A DNA stretch of 64,000 bases. Origin: Fibrobacter sp. (GTDB taxonomy: Bacteria > Fibrobacterota > Fibrobacteria > Fibrobacterales > Fibrobacteraceae). The first letter of the stretch is position 1, and every line of letters starts with the position of its first letter. Under the pieces are notes generated by a model that was not told the DNA's origin, made no database searches, and saw only the letters and a program-made list of their open reading frames with translations. Positions 1 to 9,346 of this stretch are shown here, piece by piece. Both the position numbers and the translations under genes were made by a program. Location of the stretch: positions 62,001-126,000 of the forward strand of contig JAFXRC010000043.1 of assembly GCA_017526585.1 (NCBI GenBank), given 5' to 3'.

Positions 1-1
1 T

Positions 2-127
2 GGCTTGGTTGAAATTCACGGCGCGGGTTTTGCCGATGCGCTTGAACAGGCCGGGTTCACGAAGGGCGTGTACCTTTTGCGGAGTCTGAAGGGCAAAAAG
101 TCGCTTCTGGTGCCCGTTTCCCGCTAA
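2..127 (+). CDS. C-terminal end of a secreted protein (partial)
   Basis: An open frame runs in from the left edge and stops at TAA 125-127, giving 41 residues. The pattern (Gly-Ala-Gly-Phe-Ala-Asp-Ala, then Gln-Ala-Gly-Phe-Thr-Lys-Gly-Val-Tyr-Leu-Leu-Arg) closely matches the last 45 residues of the GH141 protein ending at 22714 and the GH43 protein ending at 27956. It is therefore probably the T9SS-like sorting tail of another secreted polysaccharide-degrading enzyme. The catalytic part lies outside the window, so its activity cannot be stated. Confidence 0.7.
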   Translation, partial: GLVEIHGAGFADALEQAGFTKGVYLLRSLKGKKSLLVPVSR

Positions 128-158
128 AAAACGCAAAAAACGCCAATTTTTGCATAGT

Positions 159-185
159 GCGCCATTGACAAAAAATCAATGGCGC
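159..185 (+). terminator. Perfect 10-bp hairpin containing the operator
   Basis: Arms 159-168 and 176-185 are perfectly complementary with a 7-nt loop. The downstream T-tract is short and broken (CTTCTGTTTT). It may terminate the upstream partial gene. The TTGACA dyad used by the GH27 promoter forms the top of this hairpin. Confidence 0.5.
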
Positions 186-234
186 CTTCTGTTTTGGCGG
201 GTATTTTACCGTTTTTGGAGACTATTTTTAAACC
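165..234 (+). promoter_or_regulatory. Operator-promoter module of the GH27 gene
   Basis: Operator TTGACA-AAA-AATCAA spans 165-179 with centre 172. The -10-like hexamer TAAACC lies at 229-234, 57 bp after the centre; TATTTT at 223-228 is an alternative. The sequence at the -35 position (206-211, TTACCG) is poor. Spacing matches the other modules of this window. Confidence 0.55.
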
Positions 235-260
235 AGTAAATCAAAAAAGTGGAGATGCAG

Positions 261-2099
261 ATGTTTGGTCTAAAAAAATGCTCGCTTGGCGGGGCTGTTG
301 CCCTTGCTTTTTGTGGTTTGGCATCGCAGGCTTTTGCTAGTGCCGACACTTTGGTGCTTACGCCCCCGCTCGGGTGGAACAGCTGGAACGTTTTCCACGA
401 AAACATCAACGAAAAGCAGATTCAGGAAATTGCCGACGCGATGGTCGAATCCGGTTTGAGAGACGCGGGCTATGTGTTCCTTAATCTGGACGATAACTGG
501 ATGGATACCAAGCGCGATGCCCAGGGCAACCTCCAGAACAATCCGAAGACTTTCCCGAGTGGCATGAAGGCCATCGCTGATTACGTGCATAAGAAGGGCC
601 TGAAGTTCGGCCTTTACGGCGACCGTGGCAAACGCACCTGCCACCATTACAATAGCAACTGGCAAAGCGAAAGTGGTTCCAATGGCCACGAAGAACAGGA
701 TGCCAAGAAATTGGCTGAATGGGGCGTTGATTACTGGAAGTACGATAACTGCGACTCGGATCCGAGAACGCAGGAAAAAGATTACACTGCAATGTCCAAC
801 GCTCTCCGCAATTCCGGACGCGATATCGTGTTCAGCATTTGCATGTGGGAATACAAGGAATGGATGCCGAAAATAGCGAATCTCTGGCGTACCACTTTCG
901 ATATCGGCCCTGAATGGATTTCGACTTCGTGGTACCGCGGCGTCTATGAAATTATCGATGCCAACAACAAGTACTGGCAAATTGCAAAGCCTGGCCACTG
1001 GAATGACCCGGACATGCTCGAAGTCGGCAACAGAGGTCTCTCTTACGAAGAACAGCGCTCCCAGATGACGATGTGGTCCATCATGGCGGCCCCCATTATG
1101 ATTAGTTCCGACGTGCGCAACATGAGCAACGAGACCAAGGAACTCTACCTGAACAAGGACATGATTGCCATCAACCAGGACTCTCTGGGCGTTCAGGGCC
1201 ACCGTATCTCTGACCAGAACGGTAAGCAGATTTGGACCAAACCCTTGAAGAATGGCGACCTTGCCGTGGCGCTCCTCAACAACAATTCCTCTACCCAGAC
1301 CGTTGAATGCAACTTTGCTGACCTTGGCGTGGAAGGCGAAGTGGAAGTTCGTGACGCATGGAAAAAGAAGGACCTGGGCCCACTCTCCCACGTTTCTGTA
1401 GAACTCCCGGCTCACGGTTCTGCGCTGCTCCGCTTGGTTGTCAAGCCGGTTCCCCGTGGACTGTTCAAGGGCGAAGCTTTCGCCATTCCGGGTAAGATCG
1501 AAATGGAAGATTTCGACATTAACGGTCTCGGCCAGGGTAACACCACCTACAACGAAAATGATGCCGAAGATCATGGCGCTGAAAGCAATGGCGGAAAGAG
1601 CTATCGTGAAGGCACGGGTGTCGATATTTATAAGAAGGCGACCGGATACATTGTCGGCTACAATCAGGCCGGCGAATGGCTCGAATACACCGTGAAGGTT
1701 GCCAAGACGGGAACTTACACCATGCTCGCAGCCGTGGCTTCGGCGAACAATACTTCGAGTTTCAAGCTCTCCATGGACGGCAAGGACATTACCGAAGAAA
1801 TTGCCGTGCCGAAGGCGACCGAAGGCGAAGACAACTACGATGAATACAACGAAGTCAAGTCCAGCGTGAGCCTGACCGAAGGCGAACACATTCTTCGCTT
1901 TACGGTTACCGGCGACTGGATGGATATCGACTACATCAAGTTCTGCGAAAACGAGAACTGCGAAGACGCCAGCGGCTTCCGCACGGCTCTCCCCGTTGTA
2001 CGCAGCGACGCCGCCCCGCGCCTTGTCAAGAAGGACAATACGCTCTTCATCGAGAAGAGTGGCAAGCGCTTCGACCTGACGGGACACCGGATTAAGTAA
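261..2099 (+). CDS. Secreted GH27 alpha-galactosidase-type enzyme with CBM6
   Basis: This is a probable exo-acting alpha-galactosidase, removing alpha-linked galactose from hemicellulose or galactomannan side chains outside the cytoplasm. GTGGAG lies 6 nt before ATG 261, and the encoded protein begins with a signal peptide ending near Ala-Phe-Ala-Ser; the upstream in-frame GTG at 249 would add four residues and lacks that spacing. The GH27 barrel starts with TPPLGWNSWN. The nucleophile motif Tyr-Trp-Lys-Tyr-Asp-Asn-Cys puts Asp at about residue 162, and the acid/base motif WNDPDML follows at about 247-253. A small beta domain comes next, then CBM6 (about 405-570, with the GEWLEY motif) and a tail ending FDLTGHRIK that is shared with the GH5 protein. 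Some GH27 members are beta-L-arabinopyranosidases, so the exact sugar is inferred. Confidence 0.88.
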   Translation: MFGLKKCSLGGAVALAFCGLASQAFASADTLVLTPPLGWNSWNVFHENINEKQIQEIADAMVESGLRDAGYVFLNLDDNWMDTKRDAQGNLQNNPKTFPSGMKAIADYVHKKGLKFGLYGDRGKRTCHHYNSNWQSESGSNGHEEQDAKKLAEWGVDYWKYDNCDSDPRTQEKDYTAMSNALRNSGRDIVFSICMWEYKEWMPKIANLWRTTFDIGPEWISTSWYRGVYEIIDANNKYWQIAKPGHWNDPDMLEVGNRGLSYEEQRSQMTMWSIMAAPIMISSDVRNMSNETKELYLNKDMIAINQDSLGVQGHRISDQNGKQIWTKPLKNGDLAVALLNNNSSTQTVECNFADLGVEGEVEVRDAWKKKDLGPLSHVSVELPAHGSALLRLVVKPVPRGLFKGEAFAIPGKIEMEDFDINGLGQGNTTYNENDAEDHGAESNGGKSYREGTGVDIYKKATGYIVGYNQAGEWLEYTVKVAKTGTYTMLAAVASANNTSSFKLSMDGKDITEEIAVPKATEGEDNYDEYNEVKSSVSLTEGEHILRFTVTGDWMDIDYIKFCENENCEDASGFRTALPVVRSDAAPRLVKKDNTLFIEKSGKRFDLTGHRIK

Positions 2100-2136
2100 A
2101 CCGCGCTACGCCAAAATCTTTGCTAAAAGAGGGGAA

Positions 2137-2165
2137 AAAGGGAAAGGCTTTGCCTTTCCCTTTGG
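2137..2165 (+). terminator. Hairpin after the GH27 gene
   Basis: Arms 2137-2148 and 2152-2163 pair perfectly (12 bp) around a TTT loop, just after the GH27 stop. Only three T residues follow and they are within the stem, so termination strength is uncertain. Confidence 0.6.
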
Positions 2166-2280
2166 ATTTATTGGTTGAATTTTCCCTGTTTTTTAATTTT
2201 TTTTTCAAAATCTTTTTACACTTTGACACGTAAATGTCGATAAATAAAGGTAACTTTCGAAAAAAAAGAGGCTTTAGACC

Positions 2281-3576
2281 ATGAAATTTATCCATACTTC
2301 GGACTGGCATCTGGGCAATACGATGCATGACATTGACCGCACCAACGAGGCTTCCGCTTTCCTCGAATGGCTCAAGAATGAAATCGATACGGCTGGTGCT
2401 CAGGCGCTTGTGGTGGCGGGCGACATCTTTGACGTGGTGAACCCTTCGAACGCGGCGAAGTCTCAGTATTATAGGTTTTTGGCGTCTCTTTTGACTACGG
2501 GTTGCAAGAATGTGGTCGTGGTAGGGGGAAACCATGACTCCGGAGCGCTTCTCGATGCTCCGTCTGAAATATTGGAAGCCTTGAACATCAAGGTGGTCGG
2601 TAGCATCAACAACCGCAAAATCGAAGATATGGTGTTTGTGCTGAAGGGCTCTGACGGTGAACCGATCGGTGTTTGCTGTGCTGTTCCGTTTATGCGTGAC
2701 ATGGAACTGGAACAGTTCTATAAATCCGAAGAAAAAGGCGAAACCACAGCCGATGAAAGCTTGCTGAAACGCCTTTATTCGGATGTGTACCAGAGGGCGC
2801 TAGAACTGCGTGGTAGCCGAAACATTCCGATCATTGCGACAGGTCACCTGTATGCAAGCGGGCTTTCGGGTCGTGAAAGCGAGGATGCGTTGGAATCTAC
2901 GGCTGTGGGTTCAGATGGCGCCACTGACGACGGTGTTCGCGAAGTGGTGGGGACGCTGGGCAACGTCGATGTTAGCGTGTTTCCGGCTGACTTGGATTAC
3001 GTGGCGCTTGGCCATATCCACTATGCGACCAAGGTTGCCGATAATCCGAAAGTGTGGTATTCGGGCTCTCCGTTCGTGATGGGTTTTGACGAGGCAAACT
3101 ACAAGCGTTACGTGTTTGCGGTCGATTCAGAGGCGGGAAACCTTCCGTCTATTCAGAAAATTATCGTTCCGCGAACAATCCGCTTTGAACAGTACAAGGG
3201 CGACCTCGATACGCTCAAGAAAAAGCTGCGGAACCTGGAAAAGGAACTGCTTGATTCGGGAGAAGAAACCTACGTAGATCTCCTTTTGACGAGTGGGGAG
3301 TTCGTCAATCTGACTGCGGCTCTCGAAGTCGAGGAAAAGGACAAGCATTTTGTCGTCAAGCGTCACCGCCTTGCCAGGGAAATTCTCAGGAAGGGGGTGT
3401 CGGGAATCGACGATGCCGTGGAATCGACAAAACAGTACACCAAGGAAGACTATTTCAGGATGCTGATAGCGAAGAATATGAATGAAAACGGTGATTCTGA
3501 ACAGGTCAAGGCGCAGTACGAAAAGTTTATCGGACTTTTCAACGAAGCGGTGAACAAGGCTCACGAAAACGCATAA
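2281..3576 (+). CDS. sbcD: SbcD exonuclease subunit (Mre11 family)
   Basis: SbcD is the metal-dependent nuclease subunit of the SbcCD complex, which opens hairpins and processes DNA ends in the cytoplasm. The five phosphoesterase motifs are visible in order: SDWHLG (residues 7-12), GDIFD (about 47-51), GNHDS (about 84-88), GHLYASG (about 188-194) and GHIHYA (about 247-252). The length of 432 residues is normal. GAGGC lies about 8 nt before ATG 2281. A 12-nt gap separates it from sbcC, so the two form an operon. A TTGACA box at 2223-2228 may belong to its promoter, but I see no clear -10 at the usual spacing. Confidence 0.95.
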   Translation: MKFIHTSDWHLGNTMHDIDRTNEASAFLEWLKNEIDTAGAQALVVAGDIFDVVNPSNAAKSQYYRFLASLLTTGCKNVVVVGGNHDSGALLDAPSEILEALNIKVVGSINNRKIEDMVFVLKGSDGEPIGVCCAVPFMRDMELEQFYKSEEKGETTADESLLKRLYSDVYQRALELRGSRNIPIIATGHLYASGLSGRESEDALESTAVGSDGATDDGVREVVGTLGNVDVSVFPADLDYVALGHIHYATKVADNPKVWYSGSPFVMGFDEANYKRYVFAVDSEAGNLPSIQKIIVPRTIRFEQYKGDLDTLKKKLRNLEKELLDSGEETYVDLLLTSGEFVNLTAALEVEEKDKHFVVKRHRLAREILRKGVSGIDDAVESTKQYTKEDYFRMLIAKNMNENGDSEQVKAQYEKFIGLFNEAVNKAHENA

Positions 3577-3588
3577 GGGGGAGAAAGT

Positions 3589-6500
3589 ATGAAAATCAAG
3601 AAACTCGAATTCAGCAATATCAATTCCCTTGCCGGCGAATGGACTATCGACTTCGAAAGTCCCGCATTTGCAAATAAGGGTATGTTCTGCATTGCCGGTC
3701 CGACGGGTTCCGGAAAGACCTCCATTCTCGACGCCATTTGCCTTGGACTTTACGGGGCGACACCCCGACTGGATGCCATCAAGGGAACGTCCAATGAATT
3801 GATGACATACGGTGCCATGAGTTGCTATTCCAAGGTGACTTTCGAATGTGGCGGCGTGGTGTATACCGCTCATTGGGCACAACACCGTGCCCCGAGAACG
3901 GGAAGGCTCCAAAACTACAATTGGGTGCTCACGAACGAGACTGCGGGGACGCAGGTGTATGCTTCTTCGAACCAGTCCGATTTCAAGAACGTCATTGCGA
4001 AGGTGATTGGTCTTGATTTCGATCAGTTTACCAAGTCGATGATGCTTGCCCAGGGGGAATTCAACAAGTTCCTGAAGTGTAAGGAAGGCGAACGTGCCGC
4101 AATCCTTGAAAAGCTTACCGGCGACAGTATCTACCGCAAAATTGCCGTGGCTGTTCATGACCTGTACGAGGCGGCCGACGATGCGGTCACTAATATCGAA
4201 AACAAGATGGAAGGCGTTCATCTGCTGAGCGAAGAGGAACTTGCGGAGTTGAACGCGAAAATCGATGGCGCCAAGTCGGCGCGAGATGAATTGAATGCCT
4301 CGCTGGAGCGTTGGGGAAAAATTTGCTCGTGGTATGATTCTTCGCGGGACATCGAAAAGCGCTTGAACGAAGCGAAAAATTCGCTTACCAAGGCTGAACA
4401 CCGAAGGGACGAGTTTGAACCGAAGCGTGATCGTCTCTCGCGAGCTCTCTTGGCGCATGACGTAGAAACGCTGTTTGCCGAATTTGATTCTGTCCGCAAG
4501 GCCCTTGCTAAAATGGAAGGGGAGCTTGGGGAAAAAGAGAAAAAGCTTCCGGAAGCTCAGTCGAAACTTGAAAAGGCGGCCGAGGATAGCCTTGAAAAAC
4601 AGCAGGCTCTTGAAAAGCTCAAGACGGAATATTCCGAAAATGAAGCGCTGTGGGAGAAAGTGTTTGCCCTTGACGGCGATATCCGAAACGCACACCAGAA
4701 AGTGGACGAAACGAAAAAGAGCGTGGCGGGAATCCAGAATGAGGTGAAGGCCTTTAAGGACTCTATCGACGCTTCGGAAGCGAAAATCGCGGAATTTAGT
4801 CGACTGCTGAATGAGGCCGAGGACTATATCGCGGCCCACCAGAAGGAAGAATCCATTGATACCGAGTTTGCACTCCTGAAAACGCAGGTGACTGACTGGA
4901 AATCGAAAAACCAGGCTTGTGCAGCTCTGCTCAAAAAAGTGGACGATGCGAAGAACGAACTGCAAAAATTTGATGCGACGCAGCTTGAACAGAATAGGAA
5001 CCTGCAAAAGGTGCAGGAGTATCTGGATGCACACCAGGCCGATGCGGACTTGGTGAATGTCTTGCCCGAGATGAACGGCTGTGTTTCTGATGCGGAGCGT
5101 CATCACAGTGAATCTACGCGGCTGCAGCAGGAAATCGGTGAAAAGCAGAAAAAAATCGAAATGACTGCGAAAACTCTCGATGAAATTCGCGGGAACCTCT
5201 CGACCCTGCAAATGGAAAAGGAGACAATAATCCAGAAGGATATTCCGGTCGTTGTCGAGGAGTTGCGCCGTAACCTGAAACCGGGTGAGGCGTGCCCTGT
5301 TTGCGGGTCGTTGGAACATCGTTCCTGCGAAAAAAATGTCGAGGTGGCGAACGGAGCAAATAGCCTGAACGACTTTGCGGCCAAGTTGCGCAAGATTAAT
5401 GCTGAAATGGAAAAAGTCCAGCGGAACTTGGATAGTCTTGAAGGCAATCAACGTCGCGACGAAGAAGTAGTTCGTGAAAATACGCAGAAGGCTGAAGATG
5501 AGGCGAAGGCCGAAGCACAGTCGCTTGCGACCTTGAATGCGAAACTGGAGCCCTGGGAAAAGTCGGTGACTCTTGAAACTGCTCGTTCCGTTTTGCAGGA
5601 ATTGCTGAAATTGAAGGATGCGTATCAGCAGAACAAGGCTCAGGCGGAAACCTTGCAGAACGAAGTCAACCAGGCGGCGGTTCGTCGTGCGACTCTTGAG
5701 TCGGCGGTGAATACGGCGCAAACTGAAGCCGAGAAGGCAACGGCAGAAGTTGATGAACTTTCTCGCAAAATCGAGACTGCGCTTTCGATCTGGTTCTCGA
5801 ATGTCCGCATGGAAGATGTAGATGCCCTGCTCTTGCAACTCGAAGGGAAACGTGCCGACTGGAAAAAGGCGAAGGATTCGCAGGCGGAAAGCGGAAAGAA
5901 CCTGGAACTGGAGAATTCGGCTAAGTCGCAGAATCAGAAAAGCCTAGACCAAGCGACTCAGAAGCTGAACGAGATGGAAGACCAGCAGAAGACCCAACAG
6001 GACGAATGGAATAGGCTTATTGCGGAACGCGCAAAGCTTTTTGGCGAAAAGTCCGTAGAAGAGGAACGCAAAAAGGCCCGCGAACAGCGCGATTCCGCCG
6101 AAAAATTGGCAGAAACGGCGAGAAGCGAAGAACAGAAGCGTCGCGAAGAAAAGAATGCGCTGGATCTTTCTATCGCAGATTTGAACGACCGTATTGCGAA
6201 GGCGAAACCGGATATGTCGCAGAAACAGACCGCCTTTACGGAGGGGCTTGCTTCTAAGGGCTTCGCTAGCGAAAATGAGTTTGTCGCGGCACGGATACCC
6301 GAAGCGGAACGCAAGAGTCTTCAGGACGAACAGAAGAAGGTTGAGAGCGATTTGACTGCTGCAGAGACCGCTGTCAAGACTTATGGCGACCAGCAGAAGG
6401 CTCTGCAGGACAAACGCGATTTCGAAGAATCCGAAGATGTCGCAAAACAGAACCGCGAAACTTCGAAAACCAAGCTTGAAGAGCTCAACCAGAATCTTGG

Positions 6501-7113
6501 TACCTGGACGCAGCAGAAAAAAACTGATGATAGTTCCCGCCAGAAGTTCAATGCGATGCAGGCGGAACTGGATCAGCTTAAAGAAAAGCGAACTGATTGG
6601 GAACAGATGCAGCACTGGTTTAACGGCAACAGGCTTGACACGGGTAACGGTGATGTATTTGTCAAGTTCATCCAGACCATTACCCTGCGGGCCTTGCTGA
6701 AAATCGCTAACGGCTATTTGCACGATATGTTCCCGCGCTACGAAATGATTGCGGAAAGGGATTCGCTGAACATCCAGCTGATTGACCATGACAATAGCGA
6801 TGCTGTGCGCCCGATCGACAATATTTCCGGCGGTGAAGGCTTCTTGGTGAGTCTTGCGCTTGCGCTGGGCATTTCGACGCTTGCAAGCCGGAATGTGAAA
6901 ATCGATTCCATGTTCCTGGACGAGGGCTTTGGAACGCTCGATTCCAAGATGCTGCAAGAAACGGTGCTTGTGCTCCAAAAAATGCAACAGGAACGGGGCA
7001 AGTTGCTGGGGGTCATTACGCACCTGGACGTGGTCAAGGGCGAACTGGGCGCTCGCATCGATGTTACTCCACGTGGCGGGCGGAGTGTCCTTAGCGGAGC
7101 AGGCGTAAGCTGA
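3589..7113 (+). CDS. sbcC: SbcC SMC-like ATPase subunit (Rad50 family)
   Basis: SbcC is the ATPase partner of SbcD in DNA double-strand-end processing. The P-loop GPTGSGKTS starts at about residue 37. Long charged coiled-coil arms fill residues 190-1020 and are interrupted by the zinc hook CPVCG at about 569-573. The ABC signature ISGGEG starts at about 1079 and Walker B (MFLDEGFGTLD) at about 1106. The length of 1174 residues is in the usual range. GGGGGAGAAAGT precedes the ATG. The strong coiled-coil codon bias leaves long open frames on the opposite strand, which I take as shadows. Confidence 0.96.
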   Translation: MKIKKLEFSNINSLAGEWTIDFESPAFANKGMFCIAGPTGSGKTSILDAICLGLYGATPRLDAIKGTSNELMTYGAMSCYSKVTFECGGVVYTAHWAQHRAPRTGRLQNYNWVLTNETAGTQVYASSNQSDFKNVIAKVIGLDFDQFTKSMMLAQGEFNKFLKCKEGERAAILEKLTGDSIYRKIAVAVHDLYEAADDAVTNIENKMEGVHLLSEEELAELNAKIDGAKSARDELNASLERWGKICSWYDSSRDIEKRLNEAKNSLTKAEHRRDEFEPKRDRLSRALLAHDVETLFAEFDSVRKALAKMEGELGEKEKKLPEAQSKLEKAAEDSLEKQQALEKLKTEYSENEALWEKVFALDGDIRNAHQKVDETKKSVAGIQNEVKAFKDSIDASEAKIAEFSRLLNEAEDYIAAHQKEESIDTEFALLKTQVTDWKSKNQACAALLKKVDDAKNELQKFDATQLEQNRNLQKVQEYLDAHQADADLVNVLPEMNGCVSDAERHHSESTRLQQEIGEKQKKIEMTAKTLDEIRGNLSTLQMEKETIIQKDIPVVVEELRRNLKPGEACPVCGSLEHRSCEKNVEVANGANSLNDFAAKLRKINAEMEKVQRNLDSLEGNQRRDEEVVRENTQKAEDEAKAEAQSLATLNAKLEPWEKSVTLETARSVLQELLKLKDAYQQNKAQAETLQNEVNQAAVRRATLESAVNTAQTEAEKATAEVDELSRKIETALSIWFSNVRMEDVDALLLQLEGKRADWKKAKDSQAESGKNLELENSAKSQNQKSLDQATQKLNEMEDQQKTQQDEWNRLIAERAKLFGEKSVEEERKKAREQRDSAEKLAETARSEEQKRREEKNALDLSIADLNDRIAKAKPDMSQKQTAFTEGLASKGFASENEFVAARIPEAERKSLQDEQKKVESDLTAAETAVKTYGDQQKALQDKRDFEESEDVAKQNRETSKTKLEELNQNLGTWTQQKKTDDSSRQKFNAMQAELDQLKEKRTDWEQMQHWFNGNRLDTGNGDVFVKFIQTITLRALLKIANGYLHDMFPRYEMIAERDSLNIQLIDHDNSDAVRPIDNISGGEGFLVSLALALGISTLASRNVKIDSMFLDEGFGTLDSKMLQETVLVLQKMQQERGKLLGVITHLDVVKGELGARIDVTPRGGRSVLSGAGVS

Positions 7114-7117
7114 AAAT

Positions 7118-7142
7118 GGGGGCTTTAAAAGCCCCTTTTGAC
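7118..7142 (+). terminator. Terminator of sbcDC
   Basis: GGGGCTTT (7119-7126) pairs with AAAGCCCC (7128-7135), followed by TTTTG. It lies 5 bp after the sbcC stop. The T-tract runs directly into the operator of the next gene. Confidence 0.75.
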
Positions 7143-7207
7143 ATTTTTTCAAAAGAATTTTCGGTATAGGCGGTTTTTGTGGGGGCGGAAAGATTATTTT
7201 ATTGATT
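7138..7207 (+). promoter_or_regulatory. Operator-promoter module of the first TIGR02147 gene
   Basis: TTGACA-TTT-TTTCAA at 7138-7152 matches the window's dyad consensus at 11 of 12 positions, with centre 7145. The -10-like TTGATT (7202-7207) followed by GG lies 57 bp downstream, the same geometry as the glycoside hydrolase promoters. No good -35 is seen at 7179-7184. Confidence 0.5.
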
Positions 7208-7235
7208 GGATAAATGTCTTTTCGAGAACGCGCCT

Positions 7236-8099
7236 ATGCTGAATATCAACGAAATTAGCGATTACAGGGACTTGCTTAAGAATTATTATACCCAGCGAAA
7301 GCTGGATATGCCCCTGTATTCCTACAAGATGATGGGGCAGAAGCTGGGGCTCGATACGAGCCAGATTTTCCGTGTGCTGAACAAGGAACTGCATCTGCCG
7401 AATCACAGCATTCCCCTGGCGAAGGACCTGTTGGACCTGAAGGGGCGTAGCGGCGAAATTTTTGAAATCCTGGTGGCGGCGGCAAAGGCGAAGTCGCAGT
7501 CGAAGAAGGAAAAGCTCTACAAGATGGCGCTTTCGCTGCAGGATGTGGACCTGCGCAAGTTCAGCGCGAGCGAGTACCTGTTTTTAAGCAAGTGGTGGAT
7601 TCCAGTGGTGCGGGCGCTGATCGAGATGAACGGGGGCCATGCCGAGGTTTCACGCTTGGTCAAGCAGATTACGCCCGCTGTTTCGGAAGACCAGGTGCGC
7701 GAGGCCATCGCGGTTCTCAAGGATTTGAAGCTGATTACGCCCCTTGCCTCGGAACGCTATGCTGCGACAACTGCTAACTTTACATCGGCGGGGTCCCCGA
7801 CAAAGACTGCCGCTATTCGCAGCTACCAGAACCAGCTCTTGGCGCTGGCGCAGAACGCGCTGATTGCCGTGGAGCCCGCGAAGCGGAACATCTCTTCGCT
7901 GCTGGTGGGTGTGGACGATGAATGTTTTGATGACTTGAATGAGATGACCCTTGAATTTAGACGCCAAGTGCAGAAGAGAGTGGCTGAAGTGAAGGAAGTG
8001 AATCGTGCGATGCAGTTCGTATTCGCCTTTTACCCGGTTGCTGAAGTAGCAAAGGAGACTAAGGGCTCACAGGCTAAAAAAGTGGGGGTGAAAAGATGA
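7236..8099 (+). CDS. TIGR02147 family (DUF4423) regulator-like protein, copy 1
   Basis: This is a cytoplasmic protein of about 288 residues with no signal peptide. The N-terminus has the family pattern Asn-Ile-Asn-Glu-Ile-Ser-Asp-Tyr-Arg. An HTH/XRE-like stretch follows (about 20-65, including LGLDTSQIFRVLNKE). The C-terminus carries the pattern shared with the other two copies (ISSLLVGVDDECFDDL, then MQFVFAFYPV). I chose ATG 7236 because the inferred -10 is at 7202-7207, which rules out the TTG at 7206. The gene overlaps the following lipoprotein gene by 4 bp (ATGA), so they are translationally coupled. A transcription-control role is inferred from the HTH-like region; the family's function is not established. 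Confidence 0.85.
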   Translation: MLNINEISDYRDLLKNYYTQRKLDMPLYSYKMMGQKLGLDTSQIFRVLNKELHLPNHSIPLAKDLLDLKGRSGEIFEILVAAAKAKSQSKKEKLYKMALSLQDVDLRKFSASEYLFLSKWWIPVVRALIEMNGGHAEVSRLVKQITPAVSEDQVREAIAVLKDLKLITPLASERYAATTANFTSAGSPTKTAAIRSYQNQLLALAQNALIAVEPAKRNISSLLVGVDDECFDDLNEMTLEFRRQVQKRVAEVKEVNRAMQFVFAFYPVAEVAKETKGSQAKKVGVKR

Positions 8100-9331
8100 A
8101 GAATTTGCTTTTATTCCTCGCTGTATTTGCGTCGTTTGCGTTTTGGGCCTGTTCCAATGAGAAGGACGTGGCTGGAATCAGCACGGTGGAGACGGAAAAC
8201 GCCTTCTTGATTCAGTTTGTCCGTGGGGATTCGCTGCCTGCGGCAAATGTGGTGGCGCGTATGCGCTCGGTGGAGTATGTCCGGAGTGTCGAAGAGGGTG
8301 GCGCCGCGGGTGGTGCTGCCGAAAATGCCGGCGACAGTCCTGCGAAGGCCGAATTTTTCAGCGAATTCGTGACGGATTCCCTGGGCTGCATTCGTATCGA
8401 CAGCCTTGCTGTCGATGTGGCGACGCTTGAAGTGGTGGATGCTGGCGAAGGCCTGTTCAAAAAGATTTCAGCCGAAGACATCAAGGACGGAGATTCCGTG
8501 CGGTTTGTCTTGGAAAAGACGGGAAGTCTACGCGGAAAGGTGCATTTGCCCGAAGGGGTCGACCATGCCTGGGTTCAGGTGTACGGTTCGGATCGTCTTG
8601 TCAAGACGGACGCTCAGGGTTTCTATGCGATGGATTCGTTGCCGCCATTTGAATATGAGTTGCGTTACATTGTAGGCGATAGCGTGGTGGAGGGGTCGGC
8701 TACGGTCGATGCCGCCAAAGAAACTTCGGCCTATGTTTACGCGTTCGAGCCGGATTCCGTCAAGATTCTTGATTTCGAGTCGGACAGCGCGGAATTTTTC
8801 ATTACCGATTTGGGAATCTCGGTGGAAGGCTATATGCGCGTCACCGACACGAACGTGGTGACGACGCCGGATGTGGATGCAGGTGTCGCAAGCTTTATCG
8901 AAGATGCGGGCGCTGGACGCGAAGGCCGAGCGTTGCATTGGAAATCCTCGGCTGCAGTGGGTAAGTGGTCTTTCTTTGGTACCTGGATTTGCAAGGAGGA
9001 GTCTCCCTGCGATATTTCGGCGACGGATTCCATCGTGTTTTACGCTCGCGGAACTGGTGTCATCTCGATTGCCTTTGAAACTCTGGGAAGTTCAAATGTC
9101 GAAGGTAAAACCTTGGCGTATGACACCCTTGCCACAGATGGTGAATGGAGCCGCCGCGTGATAAAGCCTTCGAACTTTAAGCCTCGCGATGACCTTTACG
9201 GAAACCTCGGCTGGGATGTCATCAGCAAGGCGCTGACGACGATTTCGATTGCCGCCTACGACGATACGGAATTCTGGATAGACGATGTCGTGCTCTACGG
9301 CGTCAAGCCCAGTAACTTTGTTGAGCGTTAG
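8096..9331 (+). CDS. Lipoprotein with carbohydrate-binding-like domain, partner of TIGR02147 copy 1
   Basis: The signal sequence ends in the lipobox Phe-Trp-Ala-Cys (Cys at residue 19), so the protein is lipid-anchored. A carboxypeptidase-regulatory-like beta segment follows (about 140-215, with KTDAQGFYAMDSL). The C-terminal domain (about 225-400) looks like a CBM11/CIA30-type jelly roll: it begins with a FES segment and ends FWIDDVVLYG. The start overlaps the TIGR02147 stop by 4 bp. The two downstream pairs near 57-61 kb have the same order, with lipoproteins of similar design. A role as a surface glycan sensor is inference. Confidence 0.8.
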   Translation: MKNLLLFLAVFASFAFWACSNEKDVAGISTVETENAFLIQFVRGDSLPAANVVARMRSVEYVRSVEEGGAAGGAAENAGDSPAKAEFFSEFVTDSLGCIRIDSLAVDVATLEVVDAGEGLFKKISAEDIKDGDSVRFVLEKTGSLRGKVHLPEGVDHAWVQVYGSDRLVKTDAQGFYAMDSLPPFEYELRYIVGDSVVEGSATVDAAKETSAYVYAFEPDSVKILDFESDSAEFFITDLGISVEGYMRVTDTNVVTTPDVDAGVASFIEDAGAGREGRALHWKSSAAVGKWSFFGTWICKEESPCDISATDSIVFYARGTGVISIAFETLGSSNVEGKTLAYDTLATDGEWSRRVIKPSNFKPRDDLYGNLGWDVISKALTTISIAAYDDTEFWIDDVVLYGVKPSNFVER

Positions 9332-9346
9332 TTCCCGGACACCCCT

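Noticed and set aside
270..2087. Long open frames opposite the enzyme genes (for example - strand 270-2087, 3127-5838, 28394-31153)
   Set aside because: They mirror well-supported genes on the other strand, have no signal peptide, motif or ribosome site, and arise from codon bias of the real genes.
2223..2244. TTGACA-N6-TGTCGA before sbcD as a regulon site
   Set aside because: Spacing between half-sites is different and no -10 lies at 56-58 bp; that position falls inside the sbcD coding region. It is more likely part of a plain promoter.
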